From Bacillus sp. B1-b2 (lineage in GTDB: Bacteria; Bacillota; Bacilli; Bacillales; Cytobacillaceae), in contig NZ_WEHU01000017.1 of NCBI RefSeq assembly GCF_009183415.1, forward strand, positions 1 through 64,000: 64,000 nucleotides of DNA, given 5' to 3'. Numbering within the stretch: position 1 is the first letter of the stretch; each line of letters opens with the position of its first letter. The translations under genes were made by a program, and so were the position numbers. The notes beneath the pieces are model-generated. The model was not told the DNA's origin. It did not search any database and worked only from the letters and a program-made list of their open reading frames with translations. Below, piece after piece: positions 34,653 through 44,486 of this stretch.

Positions 34653-36203
34653 CTAAATAAATTCCACATCATAAATACATCCTTCTTCCAATCTTACTAT
34701 TCGATGGGTCAAATTTTTCAAAGAGTTATAATCATGTGAAATAATTAAAGAGCTATACCCTATTTTCCGTTGAAGATCTTTTAATAACTTAATAATCTGA
34801 GCTTGTACAATCATATCAAGACTTGCTGTTGGCTCATCTAAGATTAAAAACTTAGGTTCCGTGCTAACCGCTCTCGCAATACTAATTCGTTGCTTCTGTC
34901 CTCCACTCAGCTGATTAGGATAACGATAAAGTAGCTCTGGGGATAATTCAACCTGCTCCATTAAATCTTTGGCTATATCCTCTCTTTTATTACGATACAC
35001 TCTTTTTTGAGCAAAAGTTCTCTTCCTTACATCAAGAGGTTCCATTAAGGAGTCTATTATTCTTAATTGACTATTTAAAGCAAGACCAGGTTGTTGAAAT
35101 ACAGCTTGAAGACTTCCTTCCATTTCTGCTTCCTTCAAGCTTTTCCTTACCTTTCGAGTTTTAAAGTATATCTCCCCTGCATCATAGGACTCTAATTGCA
35201 TAATACATTTAGCAAAGGTACTTTTACCGCAACCACTAGATCCTATCAATCCCACACTTTCTCCTTCCTTAATTTCTAAGGAGACACCATTTAATATGGG
35301 TATATTAGATTCATACTTTTTTTGCAAATGACGAACTTCTAGAAATATCGGCGAGTTAGTTTGTTGGATAGGGATATTAAAAATGTCTACTTCTTCATCT
35401 AATCTTTCTTTATTATCCCCATCTATCCCTTTACTGAGTAATTTCTCAGCATTTAACAGGTCCTGTGTATAAGGGTGAGATGCATGATTTAACAGTTTCT
35501 CTGTTGATCCAGTTTCTACAATTCTCCCTTTATACATAACAGCAATTTCATCAGCAAACTGACGAGCAATGGAAAGATCATGTGTCGTTAGTATAATGGA
35601 ACACCCATAACCCTCTTTTAGTTGCTTCAATAAATGCAGAATTTGCATCGAATTCTTAGGATCAAGTGCTGTTGTGGGTTCATCTGCAATGATTAGTTTA
35701 GGTTTAAGCATAATAGCAGCTGCAATAGATACACGCTGCAGCTGACCACCACTCAGTTGAAAGGTATATTTATTTTTAACTAAATCATAAGAGATATCTA
35801 CTTCATTTAAAGCTTTTGTAATAGCTAATTCCCGTTTTTTTTGGTCTAATTTAAAATGAGCTTCAAGAGCCTCATGTAGTTGCTTGTCTAATGTAATATG
35901 GGGACTGAACACACTAGCATAATTTTGAAAAACGTATGCTATATTCTTTCCACGAAATGACTGTAATACCTTTTCTGATAAAGAGTCGAGTCTAGAGCCG
36001 TTTAAGCTTATTTCTCCTTGTTTAACTTGAACATATGGAGGAAGTAAACCACCTATAGCAAGACCAGTTAGCGTTTTTCCACTTCCACTTTCCCCAATTA
36101 AGGCCAAACACTTAGACTCTCCAACACTTAAACTTATATCTTGTACAAGTGTTTCATTACCTGTACCTATGTAGAGACCCTTAACATGTAAACCTTTCTC
36201 CAT
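34653..36203 (-). CDS. ABC transporter, fused NikD-NikE/OppD-OppF-type ATPases
   Basis: A 516-residue protein with two ABC domains. The first has Walker A GESGSGKT, signature LSGGQLQR and Walker B LIIADEP; the second has GSSGCGKS, LSGGQKQR and FLILDEP. The two halves correspond to NikD/OppD and NikE/OppF fused. ATG 36203 follows AAAAGGGG at good spacing; a GTG overlapping the upstream stop (36221) is less likely. It powers the permeases encoded directly upstream. Last gene of the copper-linked operon. Confidence 0.9.
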   Translation of the reverse strand: MEKGLHVKGLYIGTGNETLVQDISLSVGESKCLALIGESGSGKTLTGLAIGGLLPPYVQVKQGEISLNGSRLDSLSEKVLQSFRGKNIAYVFQNYASVFSPHITLDKQLHEALEAHFKLDQKKRELAITKALNEVDISYDLVKNKYTFQLSGGQLQRVSIAAAIMLKPKLIIADEPTTALDPKNSMQILHLLKQLKEGYGCSIILTTHDLSIARQFADEIAVMYKGRIVETGSTEKLLNHASHPYTQDLLNAEKLLSKGIDGDNKERLDEEVDIFNIPIQQTNSPIFLEVRHLQKKYESNIPILNGVSLEIKEGESVGLIGSSGCGKSTFAKCIMQLESYDAGEIYFKTRKVRKSLKEAEMEGSLQAVFQQPGLALNSQLRIIDSLMEPLDVRKRTFAQKRVYRNKREDIAKDLMEQVELSPELLYRYPNQLSGGQKQRISIARAVSTEPKFLILDEPTASLDMIVQAQIIKLLKDLQRKIGYSSLIISHDYNSLKNLTHRIVRLEEGCIYDVEFI

Positions 36204-36220
36204 ACTTTTTCCCCTTTTCA

Positions 36221-37054
36221 CTATGTTCTAGTACTGTAGCCGATCCTAGATTGTACACGGTCCCCCATTAAGTTCGCCATTGTTACTGTTAGCATAATTG
36301 CTAGTCCTGGTAAAATCATTAAATAAGGAGATTGTTGAAAATATAATTTCCCTTCGTTTAACATACTTCCCCATTCCGCTTCAGGTGGCTGTATACCAAG
36401 ACCTAAATAGGAGAAGGATGCAATCATTAAGATAACCTTGCCCATATCTAATGGCATTAATACTAAAACGTGTCGCATTGCATGAGGAAGAAGATGCTTT
36501 CGAATCAAACGAAAGGTACCAACACCATTTAGTTTTGCAATTGCTATGTAATCTTTGTTTTTCTCCATACGTATTGCATTTCTAACTATTCTTGCATAGG
36601 AAATCCATTTTACAGCCATAATGGCAATCATAAGATTCACTATATGAGGTCCTAGAATCCCAGTTAATACGATAGCTACTAAAAAATCTGGAAAAGCTAA
36701 AAAGGCATCTGCAAGGCGCATAAAGAGTCTATCAATCCGACCTCCTATATATCCAGACAAGAGTCCTATCGGTACACCTATTGCAATGATTCCCAATAAA
36801 ACAAGCAAGCTTGTACCAAGTGTTATTCTTCCACCTGTCAATAATCTAGTTAACAAATCTCTCCCTAATCCATCCGTTCCCAACCAATTGTTTATGGAGG
36901 GAGCTTGTAGTTTTGCAGCCATATCTACTTGATAAGGATCATGTGGAAGAAATAAAGGGGAAAAAAGCAATCCAATTATCAATACAATGAATAAAAATCC
37001 TGACCATCCAATCCAGTAATGGGTTCGTTTAAGAATTTGGTTTATGTGTCTCAT
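36221..37054 (-). CDS. ABC transporter permease, NikC/OppC-type
   Basis: A 277-residue permease with six membrane segments. FLPHDPYQVDMAAKLQAPS and WLGTDGLGRDLLTRLLTG are the OppC-family N-terminal motifs; KLNGVGTFRLIRKHLLP is the EAA loop that docks the ATPase. Its ATG overlaps the stop of the partner permease (ATGA). Confidence 0.9.
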   Translation of the reverse strand: MRHINQILKRTHYWIGWSGFLFIVLIIGLLFSPLFLPHDPYQVDMAAKLQAPSINNWLGTDGLGRDLLTRLLTGGRITLGTSLLVLLGIIAIGVPIGLLSGYIGGRIDRLFMRLADAFLAFPDFLVAIVLTGILGPHIVNLMIAIMAVKWISYARIVRNAIRMEKNKDYIAIAKLNGVGTFRLIRKHLLPHAMRHVLVLMPLDMGKVILMIASFSYLGLGIQPPEAEWGSMLNEGKLYFQQSPYLMILPGLAIMLTVTMANLMGDRVQSRIGYSTRT

Positions 37055-37989
37055 CGTTTACCTCCTCTTAACCGAATTTCCGGTACTAGGCGCATCTGAA
37101 TAATATCCATCATAAGATTACAAACGGTAATCATAAGTGCTAAAAATACCATATATCCTTGTAAAATGGGATAGTCTCTATTTTGAATAGCATCTATTGC
37201 TAGTTTTCCCATTCCTGGATAAGCAAATAGAACCTCTATTACTACAGTTCCTCCTAGCAAACTTCCTATACTAACCCCAAACATTCCTAACACAGGAGAC
37301 AAAGCGTCTCTTAGAGCATGTCTTATAATGACACGTAATGGAGCGACTCCTCTTGCTTTAGCTCCTTGTACAAAGTCTTGTTGAAGACTTGTTAGCATAC
37401 TAGAACGAACAACTCTTACGTAAACAGCTGCCATAGTGAGGCCCAAGGTAAGGGAAGGTAGAATTAAATGCTTAGCACCCCCTATCCCCATAGAGGGAAG
37501 CCAACCAGTTTTTACTGAAAAGACATCAATCAAAATAATCCCTAGCCAAAAGCTAGGAATTGACGTACCTAAAATAGCCAAACTACGGCTGATTTTGTCC
37601 AAAAAACGATGACTATTTAAAGCTGATATTATTCCAATTGGGATAGCAATAGCGATCATGATAAGTATTGATGTACCTGTTAACAATAAAGTTGCTGGCA
37701 TTCTGCTAAACAACTCTTCTACAACAGGTCTATGAGTCATATATGATTGTCCTAAATCTAGATGAAATAGACCAGTAAGCCAATCAAAATATTGTTCCCA
37801 TATAGGCCGGTCTAACCCCATTGCTTGTCTCTGTGCATCAATCGTCGCTTGATCTAAGGCTACATCTTCTGCATGTAACACCTTTCGCACGGCATCTCCT
37901 GGAGCAAGTTTCATTAGAACAAAGCTTACAAAAGATAGGAACAATATAAAAAACACTAATTCCGTTATTCGACGGCCAATTCGCCTCAT
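37051..37989 (-). CDS. ABC transporter permease, NikB/OppB-type
   Basis: A 312-residue permease with six membrane segments. MKLAPGDAV, then QYFDWLTGLFHLDLGQSY, are OppB-family marks and AKARGVAPLRVIIRHALRD is the EAA loop. ATGA overlap with the binding protein gene upstream and with the other permease downstream: tightly coupled operon. Confidence 0.9.
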   Translation of the reverse strand: MRRIGRRITELVFFILFLSFVSFVLMKLAPGDAVRKVLHAEDVALDQATIDAQRQAMGLDRPIWEQYFDWLTGLFHLDLGQSYMTHRPVVEELFSRMPATLLLTGTSILIMIAIAIPIGIISALNSHRFLDKISRSLAILGTSIPSFWLGIILIDVFSVKTGWLPSMGIGGAKHLILPSLTLGLTMAAVYVRVVRSSMLTSLQQDFVQGAKARGVAPLRVIIRHALRDALSPVLGMFGVSIGSLLGGTVVIEVLFAYPGMGKLAIDAIQNRDYPILQGYMVFLALMITVCNLMMDIIQMRLVPEIRLRGGKR

Positions 37990-39509
37990 TTACCTTGCAC
38001 ATCCAATTTATTTGTTAGCATATAGTATTCACTTTTACTTGTATTCCAATTACTAATTCGTTTATTATAGGCTACTACTACATTTGGGTGAACTAAATAG
38101 GAATAATAAGTCTTATTATCAATATACAGTAATGCTTGTTTAATTAATTCTGTTCTTTCACTTTCCTCTATTGTTCTATCTAATTCTTCAATAATGGCTG
38201 TTAATTCAGGATCATTCACTTTACTGAAGTTAAGTGACCCATTAGGCTTAAAGCTTACATTTAAGAAATAGCTTGCATCTCCTCTAGGTGAAATTAAAGG
38301 ACTGTACATGCCTAAATCCCAATTATCTTGATTGATTAAATAGTCTTCATAGTTTTCTAAGACTTCAATGGAAATATTTATCCCTATTTCTTTTGCTTGT
38401 GATTGAAGCACTTGAGCGAACACAGTAAATTCTACCCGAGAGTTATAAATAACTAGCTTTAAATCAACATTCTTCCCGTCTTTTGTTACTTTTCCATTAT
38501 TCACATCATAACCAGCTTTTCTAAACCACTCTAAAGCAGCTTCTTGCCCTGTATCTTTAGAAGGATAGTCAGGAGTAAATGCAAAATTAGGTAAAAATGG
38601 ACCTTCCGCAATTTTTGCTTGTCCTAGCATTATATTATTCATTAATTCTTCTCGATTAACTAATGCATCAAATGCTTTACGAACAGACTCATTTTTAAAT
38701 ATTTCATGCTCCGTATTATATATCAATTCATGTGTTCTCACGCCTACAACAGACTCTACTTGATAGTTTTCATCTTTCTCTAAATCAGCTAGACTTGACA
38801 TTGGTGGACGATAAACAATATCTGCTCCGCCAGACTTTAATGCAGATAAACGAGCATTTTCATCTTCATTGAATTCGAAAAAGGCTCTTTCTAATTTAGC
38901 CGCTCCATCCCAATAATCATTATATCTCTTAACCTCAAGAGAGCTTCCTGCAATAAAAGACTCTACTTTAAATGGGCCTGTCCCTATTGGTTTTTTTTCT
39001 GGATCTTGCGCTGTCACTTCTATGATAGATGCATTCGGATGAACCAATTCAGATGGAAATTGAGGGAAAGGTTGTTTGGTAACAATAGTTAAATCCTGAC
39101 CCTTTGCTTCCATATGGTCGATATTTAAAACTTGTTCCACCCCTGGGTTTACTCCCATTGCTCTTTCTAATGATGCTTTAACAGCCTCAGCTGTTAGTGG
39201 TTTTCCGTTCTGAAAAGTAACATTTTCTCTTATATGAAACAACCAATTTTGCCCGTCTACACTTTCCCATTTATCTGCAAGCCAAGGCTCGATTGTCAGG
39301 TCTTCATCATTAAACTTAACTAGCGTTTCCGTCACTCCTGCACGAAGCGGTGTATAATCTAAATTGGGATCTATTGTTTGGCTAACAAAATTAAATAAAA
39401 AATGAAGCTCTTTGGAATCCTCTTTATTCTCAGATTCACTAGAACAAGCTGCTAGAATGAAGATAATACAGCTTATAAAAAGCAATGAAATTAATTTTGT
39501 TCTTCGCAT
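37986..39509 (-). CDS. nickel/peptide-type ABC substrate-binding lipoprotein (NikA/CntA-like)
   Basis: A 507-residue SBP family 5 lipoprotein. Lipobox ILAACSSE; mature domain with QTIDPNLDYTPLRAGVTET, PWLADKWESVDGQNW and RTHELIYNTEHEIF. The last resembles NikA and CntA proteins that bind metals as chelates rather than OppA. AAAGGGGGGTAAAGTG precedes ATG 39509. It lies 63 bases after a CopD-like gene in an operon starting with copA, so copper or a copper chelate is a reasonable ligand; a peptide or nickel is possible. Confidence 0.85.
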   Translation of the reverse strand: MRRTKLISLLFISCIIFILAACSSESENKEDSKELHFLFNFVSQTIDPNLDYTPLRAGVTETLVKFNDEDLTIEPWLADKWESVDGQNWLFHIRENVTFQNGKPLTAEAVKASLERAMGVNPGVEQVLNIDHMEAKGQDLTIVTKQPFPQFPSELVHPNASIIEVTAQDPEKKPIGTGPFKVESFIAGSSLEVKRYNDYWDGAAKLERAFFEFNEDENARLSALKSGGADIVYRPPMSSLADLEKDENYQVESVVGVRTHELIYNTEHEIFKNESVRKAFDALVNREELMNNIMLGQAKIAEGPFLPNFAFTPDYPSKDTGQEAALEWFRKAGYDVNNGKVTKDGKNVDLKLVIYNSRVEFTVFAQVLQSQAKEIGINISIEVLENYEDYLINQDNWDLGMYSPLISPRGDASYFLNVSFKPNGSLNFSKVNDPELTAIIEELDRTIEESERTELIKQALLYIDNKTYYSYLVHPNVVVAYNKRISNWNTSKSEYYMLTNKLDVQGK

Positions 39510-39572
39510 TCACTTTACCCCCCTTTGTAATCGTACTGTTTTCATTCCCACGACTGATGCTTTTTCAATGAA

Positions 39573-41192
39573 TTAATGGTGAAAGCTTCCTGTCATAGAA
39601 TTGTATTTATAAGTCTCTAATTCTTCCCCATTTTTATCTAACACTTTCGCTTGATAAGACTCAGAATAATTCACATTACTTGTTTCTACATGGAAAAACA
39701 CTTTGTTTTCATTAACAGGAATCACTAGTTCATTTCCTTTAAAATCCATTATCACTTCTGTTGCTTCAGGTGTCTTTCCTACATATCCAAAGGACAAATA
39801 AGCATATTGTTTTCCATCCTTTAGCCAGTAACCTTCCTCTAATTTCCTCGTTGTAATAGCTGCTGATTGTTGTCCCCACATAGCATCTTCAATAACAAGT
39901 CCACTTAAAGGAGTCCGTTTGTAGCCACCATCAACTACTTCTAGCTTCTCAATCCCTAAATCTTCCTGATTTACTGCATAAACAAGGTACAGATCATTAC
40001 CTTCTTCTGATTGATATAGTAGTTCAATATCCTGTCCTTTTTCGTAGCTTGCGGCAATTGCTGTTTCTACCTTTGGGAATACGGTATTATCCACCAGTAT
40101 GTCACCAGGCTGCACCGAAAACATAGACCCAACATATACAACTGCAATAAATAAAAGACTAGTTACTAGACCTCCAGTAATGTATCTAGTAAATAAGAGA
40201 ATGACTATACTTACTAGAAGTAACATTCCTCCTAGATATATGATTAAAAATACCATTGGGCTTGCATCAAATTGTATGACTTGATAATTGGATAATTTAC
40301 TGCCAATTAATAGTTGAATAATTGGACTTAAGGAGACATCCTCTAATGTACGAAGCACCTCTTGTGGTGGTCGTACATTCATTAATATACTAGTTAGTAG
40401 TAAGAGAAACCAACCAGTTAAAGCTTGGAAACGTAACGATTGTTTTGCTACATCTTTTTTAAGATCCACTTTCTCTGTATATAGTAGTAAATAATTTCTT
40501 AAAACTAACAGAAGAAGCATGGCAGTCAGCAGGTGGATGATAAATACAATTTGTCCATAATTAAGCATCCAGCTTTGTACATAGTCTGGCACAGATAACA
40601 CAGCCATTATGATGGTACTAAGAACGAAAAGACCTAATGAAACTCCACCCATTTTATATATTTTCTTCTTAAATGCAAGAATAGATTCATCTCTAGCCTG
40701 CAATTTCCCCAAGCTACTGCTTAAGGCGATTAAGATACTCAAGGATACAATATATACGGAAGGTGCAAGAAAACCAAGCCAACCACTGTATTCCATTAAT
40801 TGATTATTCAGTTGCAAAATAATGATGGTTAGTATTCCTTCCCCTAAAGGAAGCATTACCTTGATATATTTATGTCCCTCTAATCTCTGAAGTAGCAGAG
40901 AAGACAATATATAAAGGGTAACCAACATAAGAAAGGATCTTCCTTCTTCAGAAACAAACAATGCATTCTCTACTGCACTAAAAAAACTAATACCATATTC
41001 CTTTTTATTTGAAAATATTTCTAAAGCAAAAGGTATTCCTAAAAGAACGGGAATGAATAAGCGTAAAGAAGGTAGCTTATTCATTATTCCTTTTGTTTCA
41101 TCACTCTCTTTCGTAAAACTACTAAAAACAGCCTGAATGATTTGTAACACGGAAAATGAAATGATAATAAAATAAATTAGTATAGATAACAT
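39573..41192 (-). CDS. CopD/YcnJ-like copper membrane protein
   Basis: A 539-residue protein with about ten membrane segments in residues 1-370 and a C-terminal outer domain of about 160 residues. The segment after residue 240, ALTGWFLLLLTSILMNVRPP, is typical of the CopD domain. Length equals that of YcnJ (about 540), though the N-terminal CopC part of YcnJ is not evident and the outer domain lies at the C-terminus. It starts 11 bases after copA ends, with AGAGGTTCATT. Role in copper movement across the membrane, direction not fixed. Confidence 0.75.
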   Translation of the reverse strand: MLSILIYFIIISFSVLQIIQAVFSSFTKESDETKGIMNKLPSLRLFIPVLLGIPFALEIFSNKKEYGISFFSAVENALFVSEEGRSFLMLVTLYILSSLLLQRLEGHKYIKVMLPLGEGILTIIILQLNNQLMEYSGWLGFLAPSVYIVSLSILIALSSSLGKLQARDESILAFKKKIYKMGGVSLGLFVLSTIIMAVLSVPDYVQSWMLNYGQIVFIIHLLTAMLLLLVLRNYLLLYTEKVDLKKDVAKQSLRFQALTGWFLLLLTSILMNVRPPQEVLRTLEDVSLSPIIQLLIGSKLSNYQVIQFDASPMVFLIIYLGGMLLLVSIVILLFTRYITGGLVTSLLFIAVVYVGSMFSVQPGDILVDNTVFPKVETAIAASYEKGQDIELLYQSEEGNDLYLVYAVNQEDLGIEKLEVVDGGYKRTPLSGLVIEDAMWGQQSAAITTRKLEEGYWLKDGKQYAYLSFGYVGKTPEATEVIMDFKGNELVIPVNENKVFFHVETSNVNYSESYQAKVLDKNGEELETYKYNSMTGSFHH

Positions 41193-41203
41193 AATGAACC
41201 TCT

Positions 41204-43786
41204 TTATGGTTTATAGAATTGGAGACGCAATGCATTCATAACGACAGAAACAGAACTAAATGCCATGGCTGCTCCTGCAATTTCCGGTGCCAATAGTCCC
41301 ATTGCAGCAAAAGGAATACCAACTACATTATAAATTAATGCCCAAAACAGATTTTGTTTAATATTACGCATGGTTTGTTTGGAAATATCTAATGCAGTTG
41401 TAATTTTATTTAAGGAGTTACTTAACAAGGTAATATCAGATGATTCAATCGCAAAATCAGAACCAGAACCAATTGCAATACCCGTGTCTGCCGCAGCTAA
41501 TGCTGGAGCATCGTTAACTCCATCTCCGACCATTGCTACAACTGCTCCTTCCGCTTTCAGTTTTTCAATTTCTTCGTATTTCTGTTGAGGTAGAACATTT
41601 GAACGATAACTGTCAGCTCCTACCTGTTCAGCAATAGATCTAGCCGCTTCCTCACTATCACCTGTCAGCATAATAATTCGATGACCTGCTGCTTTTAATT
41701 GTTTAATTGTATCAACAGCATCTTCTCGGATAGTATCAGCTATACATAAATATCCAGCTAACATACCATCTATTGAAACGTAAAAGACGGTGAAGCCTTT
41801 TTGTTGTTCCTGAATAGAACTGCTTTGAATTTCTTCATTCATCACAATATTATTTTTTGTCATTAAAGCATAATTTCCAATAAAAACCTGTTTTTTCTCC
41901 ACTAAAGCTTGCAGCCCATAACCTGGTAAATTCACTACCTGGCTAACTGGAATAGGTGAAATTCCTTTTTCTTGTAACCCGTTCACTACTGCTTCTGCTA
42001 TTGGGTGATGCATATGAAGTTCTGCACTTAACACCACTTCCAACCAATCTTCTTCCCTATTCTCTTTTGAACGCTCATACTTAACAAGTGTTGGCTCTCC
42101 CTTTGTTAGGGTACCAGTTTTATCAAAGACGATTGTATCTACTTTACGTGCTAACTCTAGATGTTCTCCACCTTTGAATAATACACCTAGTTCAGCAGCT
42201 CGGCCTGTACCTGCCATAATAGAGACAGGCGTCGCAAGTCCTAAAGCACAAGGACAAGAGATAACTAATACGGCAATAAGAATATGAATGGCTTGTGTAA
42301 TATCACCAGGTGAAATGACCGTTAACCAAGTAATACTAGCTGCAAGAGCAGATATAATAACTATCGGTATAAAGTATCCTGATATTTTATCGGCAAACCT
42401 CTGCACAGGAGCTTTAGATAGCTGTGCTTCTTCCACAATCCTAATAATTTGATCAATAATATTTCCTTCTGCTGGTGGATCCACCTTCATCTTAAAGGTT
42501 GCATTTTGGTTCATTGTTCCACTGTATACTCTATCTCCGGATTGCTTCTCTGAAGGAATACTTTCACCGTTAATAACAGCCTCATTAATAAAAGAACTAC
42601 CTTCTACGATATAGCCATCAATTGGAATTTTTTCACCAGCTTTTACTAAGACAATCTCGCCTTTTTGTAAATCTGAAACCTGTACAGTAACATATTCCTC
42701 TCCTCTTATTACTGTTGCATCCTTTACCTGAGTACTTAATAATTTTTTCATGGCTGAATTAGAACGTTTTTTAGCTCTTGATTCTAATGTTTTACCTACT
42801 AAGATCAAGGTAATTAGAACCGCACTAGTTTCAAAATATAAGTCTGGCATTTCTGCATCATGCTCGTTAATTCTTATTAAAGAGCCGTAGTATGTTAACA
42901 GATAGATAAATGTAACAATTCCTATAATTGGTAGATCCTTACGAAGATCTTTCTTTTCACTTTTAAGATATAAGAATAGAAAGCTTACAAATACAACCAT
43001 CATTATTATTATTTCTATGTCTGCTAACCTAACATGATTGGCATAGGAATTTAAAGAAGCATATGCTAAATAAACACTATAAAAATAGGCTGCAGATGTT
43101 CCTAATGCAACTAAAAGATCCATATTGGTTCCACCGCTTCTAACGGCACGGTAAGCATTTTGATAAAATCTTGCTCCTATTGCAAATTGCACAGGTGTTG
43201 CTAATGCTAACTGAAACCATGGATTCATAAATAATTCTGGAACCCATAGGAAATCTAAAAAGGCGAAATGATCTGCCATTGCCCAAAACAGCGGAAAAGA
43301 TAGAAGAATAGCTACCCACATATGTGTTGTCATCATATCAGACCCTTGTTGGTCTTTATCTTCTACCTTAATTTCCTGCCGAATCTGGTAGCCTAAGTCA
43401 TGAACAATCTTATTAATAGTATTTTGATCCACTAGATCTGGATAATATTCTAACGCTGCCTTTTCCAGAGTCAGACTAACGGCAATATTTTTGATACCTT
43501 CAGTTTTTCCTAATCTTTTCTCAATTCTAGTTGAGCAAGCTGCACATGTCATACCATCAATATAAAATTCCGCTTTTTCTGCTGCAACATGAAACCCTAG
43601 CTTCTCTACTCTTTGTTCAATATCTAGCATCCTTACTTGTGTTTCATCAAAATAAACACTTGCTGTATTAGAGGCTAGATTAACTTGGGCTTTTTGTATT
43701 CCTTCCATCTTCCCAACACTTTTTTCAATTCTAGCGCTGCATGCACCACAAGACATGCCTTCTACATTAAATTTCACTTGTTTCAT
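41204..43786 (-). CDS. copA: Cu(I)-translocating P1B-type ATPase
   Basis: An 860-residue P1B-1 ATPase. Two N-terminal heavy-metal domains have GMSCGAC (Cys13, Cys16) and GMTCAAC (Cys81, Cys84). Membrane metal site SCPCALGLATP, phosphorylation site DKTGTLTKGEP, HHPIAEAV, GDGVNDAPAL and the late MAFSSVSVVMNALRL helix identify Cu+ specificity. Normally exports Cu(I) from the cytoplasm. A CopZ chaperone gene and CsoR are absent here; instead it heads an operon with CopD-like and Nik-type genes and faces a YcnK-type regulator. Confidence 0.93.
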   Translation of the reverse strand: MKQVKFNVEGMSCGACSARIEKSVGKMEGIQKAQVNLASNTASVYFDETQVRMLDIEQRVEKLGFHVAAEKAEFYIDGMTCAACSTRIEKRLGKTEGIKNIAVSLTLEKAALEYYPDLVDQNTINKIVHDLGYQIRQEIKVEDKDQQGSDMMTTHMWVAILLSFPLFWAMADHFAFLDFLWVPELFMNPWFQLALATPVQFAIGARFYQNAYRAVRSGGTNMDLLVALGTSAAYFYSVYLAYASLNSYANHVRLADIEIIIMMVVFVSFLFLYLKSEKKDLRKDLPIIGIVTFIYLLTYYGSLIRINEHDAEMPDLYFETSAVLITLILVGKTLESRAKKRSNSAMKKLLSTQVKDATVIRGEEYVTVQVSDLQKGEIVLVKAGEKIPIDGYIVEGSSFINEAVINGESIPSEKQSGDRVYSGTMNQNATFKMKVDPPAEGNIIDQIIRIVEEAQLSKAPVQRFADKISGYFIPIVIISALAASITWLTVISPGDITQAIHILIAVLVISCPCALGLATPVSIMAGTGRAAELGVLFKGGEHLELARKVDTIVFDKTGTLTKGEPTLVKYERSKENREEDWLEVVLSAELHMHHPIAEAVVNGLQEKGISPIPVSQVVNLPGYGLQALVEKKQVFIGNYALMTKNNIVMNEEIQSSSIQEQQKGFTVFYVSIDGMLAGYLCIADTIREDAVDTIKQLKAAGHRIIMLTGDSEEAARSIAEQVGADSYRSNVLPQQKYEEIEKLKAEGAVVAMVGDGVNDAPALAAADTGIAIGSGSDFAIESSDITLLSNSLNKITTALDISKQTMRNIKQNLFWALIYNVVGIPFAAMGLLAPEIAGAAMAFSSVSVVMNALRLQFYKP

Positions 43787-43820
43787 TTAGCATTTCAGCC
43801 CCAAACTTTTCTAAAAATTA

Positions 43821-43859
43821 AATTTCTACATAATAGAAATTAGTATTATCTAAAATCAA
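43821..43859 (-). promoter_or_regulatory. candidate copA promoter with overlapping palindrome
   Basis: On the minus strand TTGATT (43854-43859), 18 bases, TATTAT (43830-43835) make a plausible promoter. The palindrome AATTTCTA-N5-TAGAAATT (43821-43841) covers the -10 element, which would suit a repressor. It is a candidate site for the YcnK-type regulator. Inferred from sequence symmetry only. Confidence 0.4.
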
Positions 43860-44486
43860 ATCTTCCATAGATGCTAACTATGTTTATTAAATATTTTACG
43901 CAAACTTACATATAAAAAAGGACCAACTAATACATTCCAAGTTAATAGGTAGCATTAACTTTAGGCACTATTAAAAAATTTAATAAACCTAATGTGACCT
44001 AGGCAATTAAACGTTCCAATTTACTATAGTCTTTTTAACTAGTTTGTAAAAGAATCTCGCTCAAAATCGAGATAAATAAGCATAAAATGATGTAAACTCA
44101 ATTATGATAATCCCTATTATTGACAATACAAGGGATATAACGGAAACGAAATCATACTTATTTATTCATAACTTCCTTAATATCTTTTTTCTTTTCCTAA
44201 CCAACATTGAGCAGTATCTTCAAAACAAATTGACCTATCTGTACTAGATTTGAAACTTACTTATAAGTTATTACTATTTGTATAGTGAATAAATCTTTAA
44301 CATTATGTACAATTAACATACTAACAAAATTCATCTCTATTTAGCTATATAAATGTGTCTATTTTGTGACAAATTGTTAATTTTAACATCATTTTCACAT
44401 CGACATTATGTAAAGCTTGCCAAATTTAATTAAATAAAATACGCTATAGATACTTATTAATGTGACGAAATGGAAGTGAATAGTAC
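43860..44486. other. divergent intergenic region, about 630 bases
   Basis: AT-rich spacer between copA and the ycnK-type gene. I see no gene, no riboswitch-like fold that I recognise and no further palindrome as good as the one at 43821. Confidence 0.4.

Noticed and set aside
43860-44486. Possible riboswitch upstream of copA or ycnK
   Set aside because: No conserved stem-loop core that I recognise and no terminator/antiterminator pair before either start.
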